Below, in pieces: positions 33,626 to 43,262 of a stretch of DNA of 64,000 nucleotides; positions within the stretch are counted from its first letter, which is position 1, and each line of letters opens with the position of its first letter. Source of the DNA: Diplosphaera chodatii (taxonomy: Eukaryota; Chlorophyta; Trebouxiophyceae; Prasiolales; Stichococcaceae); contig JAALGY010000015.1 of NCBI GenBank assembly GCA_032358165.1, positions 1,054,001-1,118,000 of the forward strand. The letters run 5' to 3'. The position numbers and the translations under genes are program-made. The notes under the pieces were generated by a model. The model saw only the letters and a program-made list of their open reading frames with translations. It did not search any database and was not told the origin of the DNA.

Positions 33626-36181
33626 ATGTCACAGGATGAACAAGGGGCATTGCCCAAACAAAATCAAACAGCCACAGAGGAGTCGCCGGCTGCGGTTTCG
33701 GCAGTGAGCACAGCGCTGGAGTCTGCGGCAATTTCGGATGTAAGCAGCGCACCACCTGTTACAGGCAGCAGCGAGCCAGCAGGGCCACCACCGGCAGCAA
33801 CCCAGCAGCCATCTGCTACACAGCAGGCAGTCACACATGCAGATGCAGCCGTCGCTACTCCAAACGGCAGTGAATCAACGGAGCAGCCTGCCACCGTGTC
33901 TGTCAGTCCATCTGCCCGTCCAGCGGATTCCAATGTTTCCACTCCAGAGGTAGCGCCCGCAGCCCATGATGACGCTGCCAGTGGTGCTGAGCCAGCACAA
34001 GATGCAAAGCCAGCTCCATACGCCTTCTCAGGTGTGCTTGCATGTGCCATCGTGCAGTCAGATACAACAGAGCACGCACTGTTCGCGCTCCAGGCTGGTG
34101 CATCTGCACACTTGCTAGTCTGAGCTGTCTGCAAATGCTGTCTTCCTGCAGGCATGCAGTGCGTCCTGGACAAAGCGTCTGCGCCTGTGGGAGCGCTGGC
34201 GTTTGGTCGCCTGGACTCGGCGCTGCTGGCATTCGGCGCTGACGACGGTGTTGTGCGGATTGCCAGGATCAGCGACCAGAAGGCATCCATCCTACATGTG
34301 CGCTGGCAAGCAACAAAATCTCGCTGCTACCTCAACCCTGCCCTCGTGCATGCACGCTCTTCAATCAACACCACATGGAAGGTCACTCTGGCCCCTCCTG
34401 CAGTTTCATGCCATGGCCTGCAATGGAATGAATAACATGCTCTGCAGGAAATGCGTGACCACAAGAAGCGGGTGACAGACCTGGACTGGTCACTACAAAA
34501 CCATCAGCTGCTGACATCCTCAGGTGCGTTGGCCATTGCTGTGCGTCATGATATGCGAAGTGACACAATGTATATGCTCATTTAAGGAACAGCTACCACG
34601 AAGTGCCGACAAGATACTTTGACCCACAGCGGATGGCAGCGTGTGTCTGTCGTCCAATGATGACGGCATCTGGTCGATGGCTCGGCGTTTCGAAACGGCC
34701 ACACCAGCAGCCGCATGCTTGTTCCATCCTGTCAACCAAAATCTGTGAGCCCTTCCTCATGACAACAAGTCACATTGCACAGCAAATGGTTATCAGCATG
34801 ACTCGCGAATGTGCTGCTGTCGGCAACATGTTGCGGCTGCTGCGCAGGTTAGTTGTTGGCACAGAGGCAGGCACCGTTGAGGTGTTCAATGCCAGCACAG
34901 GTGCGCTGCGGCTGCTCCTAGACATCTGACACACGAAGTGTAATCATGTACTGACAAGGACCCTGCTGCTGTATACTGCATCATCAGCAGGTCCATGCCG
35001 GTGGTAAACGCGAAGGGAATGTCCATTGGCATGTGGCCTGCAGGGTTGGCACTGGACAGGTGTCGAGCCACACTGACCAGCACTCAGGAGGAGGGCGTGG
35101 GCGTCATCGCAATGGATGCCTCCCGCGACGCACTCTTTGTGGGCGACTCTGCTGGCTACATCCATGTGCTGCGCCTGGCACTGTGCGCCAAGGGTGCGCT
35201 GCGGCCGCTCGTCCAGCTGGAGCGCATCCCTCCCGCCGGTGAGGCAACCTGCCTCCAAAGCCCTCCGCCGAAAGCTGTGTGTGGGAGTACAGGTCCTTAA
35301 GGTGCAATAGGCTTGAGCAGTACTGGGCTCTTGTTGGGAGGAGTGGGTAGGCCTCCGAGAGTCCAATGCTCTGGTGTGCAGGCAACAGGTTAGCCAGCTT
35401 GGCGAGCCTCAGCTACACACAGTTCGCAAACAGTGTGAAGGGCGCCGCGCTGCTGTCGGCGGGCACAGATGACCTGGTGTGCGTGTACCGTGTGACCTCG
35501 GACAAGAAGGTGTGCCGTCCTTCAGGATACATGTCCAAATCCTGGCCGTGTGCAGATGGGACGTCCAATACCACGTGCTCATTGACTATCTGTTGTATTG
35601 CAATGACAGCTTGAGGCTTCCAGTACTGCCACTCTGTGTGGCACCTGCGAACGCTGCAGGGCGGCAGGGTCAAGCTGGAGCTGTCGAGCAAGCACCTGAT
35701 GCCGCAGTCGGCACGCCCCATCCGCGCAGCCTGGTGTCCCACGCTGCCCAGCGCCGAGCCCGAGTACGTGGCGCTTGGCTCCGAGGACTGCTCAGTCTAC
35801 GTGTACGACGTGTCAGGTGCGCCTCGGCTGGCTAGCCTGGCTGCCATGCTGTCGCTAATGCGACCAAAGTTCGTGCATCTTGACCCCCTAGGTTGGTGAT
35901 CATGGTTGTGCGCTGGTATGCCACCTGGTCATGGACGAACCGTGGGCTACTGGTGTCAAATGCAAGGTCGACGACTTGGAATCTCAACATCATCTGCCTC
36001 TGCTGCAGAGTCTGGCGCGGCCGCAATCCCGGTGGTCCGGCTGCAGGGGCACTGCGCGCCATCAGTTGCGGTGGCCTGGGCATATGACGAGCGCAGGCTA
36101 GCTAGCTCAGACTGCGATGGGACAGTGATAGTGTGGAAGCGACAGCACGCTGTGGAGGAGGGGCAAGAGGAGCACTACTGA
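33626..36181 (+). CDS. WDR13-like WD40 repeat protein
   Basis: Nine exons: 33626-34031, 34152-34297, 34448-34523, 34630-34744, 34848-34900, 35044-35238, 35382-35509, 35624-35816, 36009-36181. The first exon encodes ~135 residues of Ala/Ser/Thr/Pro-rich disordered sequence. The rest forms a beta-propeller: ALAFGRLDSALLAFGADDGVVRIARI, VTDLDWSLQNHQLLTSSADGSVCL, LVVGTEAGTVEVFNAS, GVGVIAMDASRDALFVGDSAGYIHVL, GAALLSAGTDDLVCVY, EYVALGSEDCSVYVYD and VRLQGHCAPSVAVAWAYDERRLASSDCDGTVIVWK. The spacing and the closing HCAPS...SSDCDGTVIVWKR most resemble animal WDR13, a nuclear protein linked to growth control. In the alga it is best called a scaffold with unknown partners. The join after 34900 was chosen because only the acceptor at 35043 keeps phase. 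Confidence 0.82.
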
Positions 36182-36935
36182 GTAGTGTGGGCGGCTCTGC
36201 ATTGATCGTCTGAGGGTCAGCAAGCGTGGAGTGTGTGCTGGGTTGTGGGTGCTATATACGTGATGCTACGTCGGCATGCTGCTCCATCATCAGGACATGC
36301 AGGTGCCGAAGACCGGGCTCTCAAAAGAAGCGGCATGCAACGCCAGCATTGTTCACCTGGCAATCTGCAGGAGCCAACCCTGCAGGTCTGTCCAGCAGTA
36401 CAAATCCCGTACATGCAGGGTTTGGGCGCGATTTGCAAATGCTGGTTGTGGCATTCGTCGCCCAGTCATCGACCGCACAAGCGTCAGCACACGAATCAGC
36501 ATCCACGCACGGTATACACAGCTGCTCAAGTGTCCTGACAGCCCTTTCAAGGGTCACAGCAGCCCAGCGGGCGGTCAGCCTTCAGAATACTCATCGTCTC
36601 CCAACTGCCAAACTGCTGCCACCGCGTGAGGCCGCGTCCGCAGTGGTGTAGCGGTGCCCACCGGCACGAGAGGTGCACAATCATGCTTTGAACGCATGCT
36701 GGTCGGCTTATGCAGCGATCATGCGGCGCAGGGTGGCCCTGCAGACATTTCCGGCCAGGGAGGGTGCACCTTCCGACAGCGCTCCCGCCTACTGCAGGGA
36801 CCCAGCGGCGAAACGAACCATTACGACTGATCGAAAGGACGATTGGCGAGGCAATGGGGATCCCACGCTGAGCGGGGGCTTCTGGGGCGGCAGTTCAGCG
36901 GGCCGTGACCCATCAGCAGTCAGACGATCGCCGCG
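36182..36935. other. intergenic / 5' region of CDC25
   Basis: WDR13-like 3' UTR and CDC25 upstream region. An open frame at 36721-37038 overlaps the first CDC25 exon in another frame and may be a uORF or an unresolved 5' exon. Confidence 0.4.
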
Positions 36936-39913
36936 ATGCTGGGCGACTCACCTGGGCCAGCGACCCGCCTGCTGGATTTGTTCCAGGAGGCCGGGTGCGA
37001 TAACGCGCGGGGCAAGCCGCGCCGCCTCCGCATCCTAGGTGAGCAATCGAAACAGGCTTGACTGTTGCCTGCTGACTCGATGGCTGGGACGACTGGCTGG
37101 TGGGCCGCACCATGACTCCAGAGCTGTGATCGCACGCTGGGCGCTGGTAAGAACCATCGCAAACCGTAAGTCATACGCAGAGAGTTTTTGGAGATGTGTG
37201 CCAGTTGCGTTTGAACGTTGCTTGAGCATGCCGCTCACCACTGCAGCCAGCCCAAGGTGGCCTGCTTGATACCTCCGGCTGTGCCCTGACTCCATCGAGC
37301 ATGAGAAGAGCATGCTAGTCAGAGCACGGTCTGAGATGCTCTGCTCTGCTCTGCATCCCGCAGCACGGGTGCCGCTGGCGCCTCTGCCACATGATGCGCC
37401 GGACTTCAGGGCCAACAGAGGCAGTGCCACCAGCACCTGCACCGCAGCCAGCGACACGCCCTGCATCAGCATGCTGTCGCAGAAGGCCGAAGGTCTCAGC
37501 CTGCGTTCGGCATTGCCGCCGGCAAGGGACCCACTCTTCAGGGCCACCAGGTAATACCTCTTGGACATCTGCAATGTACTCAGCAGGCACAACAGTTGTC
37601 AGCCACGTACCATATGAATTGCACGACGCTGGTTGAACGGCGATGTTTGTCAGACGATGGCCAACATACCTAGTTTGACAATCATATTCTGCAGGGCTCA
37701 GCAGGCAGTCCAGTGCTTCACCTCGCCCTCACCCCAGCTTCCCATCAACAACCCGAAGCGCAAACTCTACGAAAGCCCCACAGGTAGATCGGCACATTGC
37801 TGCATAATCCGCTTTGACGCCACCCTGTGTGTATCAGGGACCAGTGCCAAGCTCTGGGTTGTGAGTCATGCACCTCTGACCAGAAGGCTTGTATGCTGCA
37901 GCGGCAAGTCCTTTGTTCTTTATACAACATGCTGCTGACGACCTGCCCGGCAGGTGCGGAAGCTGGTAGCGGCGGGCGGTCCCGACGACTGTCGCGCTCG
38001 GCGCCGCTGAAGCGCCACTGCGGCAGCATCACCGGCCTGGCATCGATGCCAGCGCTGCCGACATACTCCAACCCCACGTCGCCAGTGGGCTCGCTGCGCA
38101 CCTGCATCTCCGCGCCTGAGCCCATGATCACAGCCACCGCCGAGCAGGCATGTGCACTGCTTTCGATTCTGAGTAGTCATTTCGATCCTGAGCAGGTTGG
38201 GTGCACTCAGTGTGACAATTAGCATAAAATGTGTTCAGCGTTTTCAACAAAGATTTAATGTTGTGGACTGAACTAGCTTACTCCTTGATGAATGGCTGCA
38301 AACCATCCTTGCATTCATCGGCAGGTTGCAGACAACCTAGTATCGACTTCCATGGGTGCAGGATATAGAGGCCCCTGCCACCGCCCCTCCGGCTGCCCCA
38401 GCCTGCTGCTTGGAGCTCCTGGCAGACAATGTCATGCACGACATCGGCGCCTCACAAACCGGCAGTGCTAGGGCTGCTCCGCTGACGCCTGTGCCACTCG
38501 CGTCGCCAAAGCTCGGCCGCACGCTCTTCAGCTCACCTGCACCAGCCTGTCCAGGTGCAATGCCTGCAGCAACCTTGCTGTTCTGCGCCGTCTGTCTGCA
38601 CGACGACAGCTGTGCAGTGTTTGCAGGGTCTTACCTGCTCGACCCCAGGTATAGCAGACCTTGCATAATGCATTTATGAGGGCCACTTGTGTACTACATG
38701 CAGACATGCACGTGCCAGTGCGGGAAGGCAGCCAGGACGACACCATGTGCTCGCCACCGCCAGCAGCGCCGCCCTCCAGCTGCGCGCCGCCCGCTAAGCG
38801 CCGCGTCTCGCTGCACACCGCACCCCTCAGCCTCCTGCCACTGGTGTGCCCCAGCAGTCAAGAGCACCATGGCCCATTCTGCCCCTTTGTGATTGCTCAT
38901 GCGGTTGCTGCTGAGCTTTGGCCACCGGCCGGCCAGAACTCAACACGCCTAGGCGTGTCGCAACCTGTTGCCGGTGAGCTTGCCTGCCACACACGGGAGA
39001 GCACTGCCTGCGCAGAACAGACTTGTGCCAACAGTGCAGTGTGCACAATGCAGATTGAGAACCCAGGCATTGGGTTGCCCAGCATTGAGGCGCAGACAGT
39101 GGCCCAGCTGCTGACGGGGCACCACACCTGGGGCGGCATCGGTCGTGCAGTCTTGATCGACTGCCGGTACGACTACGAGCACACCGGCGGGTGCATCACT
39201 GGCGCCGTCAACATGCAGGTCCGCCTCATCCCACATTGCTGAAAGTGTGTCTGCAACACTGTGCTTGCAGTCAGTGCGTTCAGGCTGCAAGCAAAGATCC
39301 TATTGGGCTCTTAGCCCCTGCATCGTAACTCTGGCTGTTCTGCATGACCTCAGTACACTTGCGTAGTCGAAAGTTTCAGGCGGTGGCGCGTAACCAAAGG
39401 GATATTCGACCGCAGGACCCGACGACAGTGGAGGCAGCAACGCTTGGGGCAGCGGGCGCAGTGGACTGGGCGGTCACGCCCATCATCTTCTACTGCGAGT
39501 TCTCCAGCGAGCGGGGGCCGCGCATGTTCCGCCACATCCGCCAGTTGGACCGCCACATGCACCTGGCGTCCTACCCCGCGCTCGCGGTGCCGCACATGTA
39601 CGTCCTCGCCGGCGGCTACAGGGCCTTCCAGGTGTGGCCCCGCCAGCCCGCAGCATCCACCACATGCTGTGCAACCCCTAGATGCGAGCTCGCTGCGACC
39701 TCATCATCAGGGCAGTCTGCTCACAAGGCACATCCTGCGACTGCACAGGAGCAGTACCCGCAGCTGTGCACGCCCAATGGTGCGTATGTGCGCATGGGCG
39801 ACAAACGCTACGACGCGCAGCTCAAGCAGCAGCATGGCCTCAGCAAGGCGGCCTGGTGCCGTAAGGACACGAGAAAAAAGACCGCCCTGCCGCGCCAATG
39901 CGAGCAAGCGTAG
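36936..39913 (+). CDS. CDC25: CDC25 dual-specificity phosphatase (rhodanese fold)
   Basis: Ten exons: 36936-37038, 37364-37550, 37695-37783, 37954-38147, 38362-38554, 38627-38648, 38732-38843, 39054-39218, 39416-39631, 39749-39913; 481 residues. The N-terminal ~270 residues are Ser/Pro/Arg-rich regulatory sequence with many SP/TP sites ([24 protein letters not shown]). The catalytic domain has [22 protein letters not shown], then [21 protein letters not shown] with the CX5R loop (Cys, Arg present), and [15 protein letters not shown]...[14 protein letters not shown]25 removes inhibitory phosphates from cyclin-dependent kinases at mitotic entry. The residue before the catalytic Cys is Tyr where His is usual. 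One exon is only 22 bases. The true start may lie further 5'; an open stretch at 36721-36935 could add residues. Confidence 0.88.
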
Positions 39914-40772
39914 CTGCGTCCCCTGTGGCAGCCTGCCATCCTGCTGCCTGGCACACAGCAGTGCTTGTCGCCGCGCCAACAGCCACAGGGCTTGCTGGCC
40001 AAGCGTCAGCTGTCGTCTGCCTGGTCGTGACATCCATGCAAGGCTGCGTAAAGCACTGGTCAGCAACACTGAGCCATTGTGGTGGCAATTTTGACAGCTG
40101 TGGCAGGGCTATTACTGCCTTTGTCATCGCAGGTCCGGCTCATATTGAGCTGCTGTGGTTTGTCCCCGTTTTGGTTTTGTCTCGTAGGGTTGGTTGGCAT
40201 GCATTGCGGCTGACAGACTGCGCTACATGATAGGCCTGAACAAGTAGTGCAGGGGATGATAGCCCTTTGCCCAATGGTGTTAGCTGCTGGTTCTGGACAA
40301 GAATCGGCGCAACAGCCTTGCGCAACTGGCAACGGACAGATGTGGGGACACCGCGTTGGGTAGTCGTGTTGTGGTGTACCGTAAGTGCGGTAGTGTCATG
40401 TTAACACAGAAGGGGTGAGATTCCATTGTCGGTAACCCCATGTGACATCTCAGCAATGGCGGAATAGGTGCCCAGCTTGCTGCAAGTCCCTGTCCTGCAG
40501 GGCTGCTCTTCGATAGACCCAACGAGGAAACCATCGGTGGAGCTGAACCACCATGCCTTCGTGACTCAACCTCTATTCCCACTGTTTCTCGAACTCCCCA
40601 GTCACTTCCTAGATTGCCTCAATCTCGTCAGGCGCCTGCAGCCACAAACACAGCAAAACTTGGCCATGTCAAGACCAGGCGGGTCACGCTTCCCAAGCAC
40701 GAGAGACGAGACTCAATGGCGGTGCAGCCTGGTGCATATGCTGCGCAGCGAGCAATGCTGCCGACTGCATGG
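39914..40772. other. convergent intergenic region, CDC25 / FTR variable chain
   Basis: About 860 bases with no supported gene, repeat or RNA. Confidence 0.4.
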
Positions 40773-41243
40773 TTATGCGGGGCTCACCAGGTGCGAGAAG
40801 AACTTGCTCTCCTTGCCGTCGTTGTCCAGCAGGAAGCGGACCTTGACTGGCAGGTTGCTGGACAGCTTCTGGCCCTTGTAGTCGTCCACGTACGCCAGCA
40901 CCTCCCCCTCCATGCCCTCGAGATCCAGACCCTCCTTCCGCTTAGGCGCATGGTACACCATGATCGACTGCTTCACCCGCACGCGTGTGCCCTCTGGCAT
41001 CCGCTGCTCAGCCTCATCGTCTGAGTCCGCGCGACACCGCAGGCGCGTCGACCGGCTGATGCCCGCTGGGCTCGCTGCCTGGCGCCACCGTAGTGCGCCA
41101 AGGCAGCTGTGCCGCTTGACGCTGAGGTGCGAGGCGGGCTGCAGGCTGTTCCGTTGAGCTGCCAAAGCATTCGGTTGCTGCCGTGTCCCTTGGCTGTACG
41201 CTGCTGCGCTGCACCACGCCCTGCTGGCTGTGAGCAAGGTCAT
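40773..41243 (-). CDS. FTRV: ferredoxin:thioredoxin reductase variable chain, plastid
   Basis: A single exon of 156 residues from ATG 41243. The first ~80 residues are a transit peptide: rich in Ser, Ala, Arg and Gln with few acidic residues until ADSDDEAEQ. The mature ~75 residues are the SH3-like variable chain: GTRVRVKQSIMVYH, LEGMEGEVLAYV, YKGQKLSSNLPVKVRF and a C-terminal KFFSHL. This subunit supports the catalytic chain, which passes electrons from ferredoxin through a 4Fe-4S cluster to thioredoxin, so it links light to enzyme regulation in the stroma. No intron. Its length and ending fit the family. Confidence 0.9.
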   Translation of the reverse strand: MTLLTASRAWCSAAAYSQGTRQQPNALAAQRNSLQPASHLSVKRHSCLGALRWRQAASPAGISRSTRLRCRADSDDEAEQRMPEGTRVRVKQSIMVYHAPKRKEGLDLEGMEGEVLAYVDDYKGQKLSSNLPVKVRFLLDNDGKESKFFSHLVSPA

Positions 41244-41689
41244 GCCTGTGCAATCTGCCACACAAATTGACGAGTTGGTGCTTGTCAGGGTCTCGGCCAC
41301 TTGTGATGTGCTACACCGGTTCTGCAGCTGCTCAGATCCTGCAGAGATGCGGCTAGGTTTGAGCGTGTGAACAGCAATGTGTCCGATCAGGGCCCTGATT
41401 CAGGGCTGAGCAGGATATCATCAGGGTATTGCAGCAGTTGGCCAAAACGCATGAGTGAACATGATGCCCAATTGATCATACACGGCTGCCTGCTGTTCAA
41501 TGGCTCCCCATGTGCCTAGTTATGCATCTGTATGTCATCCCATGCATCACCTGATGACCGTGTGTATGACAACAGCATGCACTTCGCTTCCCTTGCTCGC
41601 ACAGTCATTGTGCTGCATGCGTGCGGCTCTCATCAAGACGACCGCAGCTGCCAAGCAGGCTTGATAGGATGCACAGCCCGTGTGAAGGT

Positions 41690-41694
41690 TTACA
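41690..41694 (-). promoter_or_regulatory. TGTAA poly(A) signal for the acyl carrier protein gene
   Basis: Minus-strand TGTAA about 170 bases beyond the acyl carrier protein stop codon at 41863. Confidence 0.4.
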
Positions 41695-41862
41695 AGGGTT
41701 TCAAGGGCGGACCCTCAGTATACAACGCCTTTGAGGCAGTTCCCTCAGGCGCCAGCAAACCGCTCAGCGCACAACACTAAGCAGAGCAACTAGTCATCTG
41801 ATTGACTGGGCAGTGTTCGCACTGCAGCAAAGCCGGCATGGCCCGCGAGCGAGGTCGAGCGA

Positions 41863-42237
41863 TCAGGCTTTGTCGACCTGGCCGGAGATCAGATCAGCAG
41901 CCTCCTGGACGGTGGCGATCTTCTCGGCACCCTCCTCATCCAGCTGCAGGTCGAACTTCTCCTCCAGTGCCATCATGATCTCGACCGTGTCCAGGGAGTC
42001 AGCGCCCAGGTCGACAAACTTTGCCTCTGGGGTGACCTCGCCCAGATCCTTGCCCAGCTGCTCGGCGATGATGCCCCGCACGTCCTCCAGCACAGCGCCC
42101 TTGTCCACTGCTGCCCGCGTCACCAGGCGTGCCGCCCGGTGGCTGACTGCTACACGCCGGGCTGTCACGGGCCTGCCGCTGCGGAAGCTCGTCCGCGACG
42201 CGACCGGCGTTGGGCAGCGGCACTGCATGGACATCAT
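41863..42237 (-). CDS. ACP: plastid acyl carrier protein
   Basis: A single intronless exon, 124 residues. Residues 1-42 are a Ser/Arg/Val-rich transit peptide. The mature domain is strongly acidic and four-helical, with the phosphopantetheine attachment motif [19 protein letters not shown] (Ser of DSL), preceded by [18 protein letters not shown] and followed by [17 protein letters not shown]. It carries growing acyl chains in type II fatty acid synthesis in the stroma. Codon use is strongly biased to C-ending codons, fitting high expression. It is transcribed in the same direction as the FTR variable chain, and both are intronless among intron-rich neighbours. Confidence 0.97.
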   Translation of the reverse strand: MMSMQCRCPTPVASRTSFRSGRPVTARRVAVSHRAARLVTRAAVDKGAVLEDVRGIIAEQLGKDLGEVTPEAKFVDLGADSLDTVEIMMALEEKFDLQLDEEGAEKIATVQEAADLISGQVDKA

Positions 42238-42433
42238 CTTTGCTGGCTAGCTAAACAATGTACCGAAACAAGCATGTGCAGCAGCGGAGTCACGGTCCGG
42301 ATTGCTGGTCACCGCTCAATGGCTGAGGCGATCAGCGGTCCTCCTGCTCCAAGTGAACTTTACGTGGGTCTCCATATAGGTAGACTGGAGCTGCAGTTCT
42401 AATTTCAAGTACTGGGATCTGTCCAGTGAGGTA

Positions 42434-43104
42434 TACCGTACCCATCAGCATCAAGTCCGCGACCTCCTTAATTGCAATTGATTTGGGCTATTCCGCACAA
42501 ATCCGCAGCAAATTTTAGTTTTTCTATGCTTTTCCGCACCCACACGACAATTTTACAGATGCATTCCGCAGCTGTGCTGTGTGGCACTGAATGCGATCCT
42601 GCTGTATCTGCTGAGGCATGATATCGTTCAGGAGGTTGTCCATGATGCAGTTTGAGTTATCTGCACCGCCGCACGTATGTCGGGCCCAGGAGACCATGCA
42701 TCTGCTTGCTAGGCACGCCACTCTGCCAGTGTCTCACTGTTTCCGCCCTTCGCTGGGTATGTTACGTAAATAGATTACCCCGCTAACTGGGAGTGCAGTG
42801 TGCCCCAGTTAGCCGGCGAGTCCAGGGGATACTAAGTTCAACTAAGTTCAACTTAGTTCAGCTAAGTTGAACTTAGTATCCCCTGGCGAGTCTAGTGCAC
42901 CGCCGCACGAAAAATTTCTAGCGGGATTTGAGCCTGGGACCTGATTTCAGGTGAAATTTGATTTTCTGCACCCAGTCCGCACCCGATTCCGAATTGTTTC
43001 CTCCCAATCCGCACCGGGCAAAATTCCTATTTTGGGTGCGGATTGGGCCAGTCCGCACCCTCTTAAGAATTATTAATCCGGATTTGTTGCTGATGGGTAC
43101 GGTA
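42434..43104. mobile_element. AT-richer element of about 670 bp with imperfect terminal inverted repeats
   Basis: TACCGTACCCATCAGCA at 42434-42450 recurs as its exact reverse complement at 43088-43104. The match extends inward to 26 bases with two mismatches (42434-42459 against 43079-43104). The interior is visibly AT-richer than the surroundings and repeats the motif CCGCACCC several times, including a 13-base direct repeat (CCAGTCCGCACCC at 42972-42984 and 43048-43060). A hairpin with 13-base arms lies at 43003-43015 and 43035-43047. No transposase was seen, so it is probably a non-autonomous DNA transposon. I could not define a target duplication. A second small element is nested inside it. 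Confidence 0.6.
42822..42886. mobile_element. 65-bp palindromic MITE, long form, nested insertion
   Basis: The ends are the same 17 bases as the 35-bp element at 14629 (CCAGGGGATACTAAGTT and its complement), here extended to 22-base perfect arms. The middle is built from repeated AAGTTCAACT-type units. It is flanked directly by CGAGT on both sides (42817-42821 and 42887-42891), a 5-bp target duplication different in sequence from that of the other copy. It lies inside the larger element at 42434-43104. Confidence 0.82.
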
Positions 43105-43262
43105 GGCGTACGGTATCACACCCAAGATTCCGGCAGGTCGATGGCGCTGCAACAGCCGTCCACATGAAATGAATGCAAACCTGATTTGACGCTGCCGCAA
43201 TCAAAGGAAAGACGGACACCCCGCACTTGTTCCGCCCCCGTGCCATGTGCTCGTACTGGCCA

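Noticed and set aside
41387..41398. Perfect 12-base palindrome TCAGGGCCCTGA
   Set aside because: Too short to be notable in GC-rich sequence; it has no flanking duplication and no second copy.
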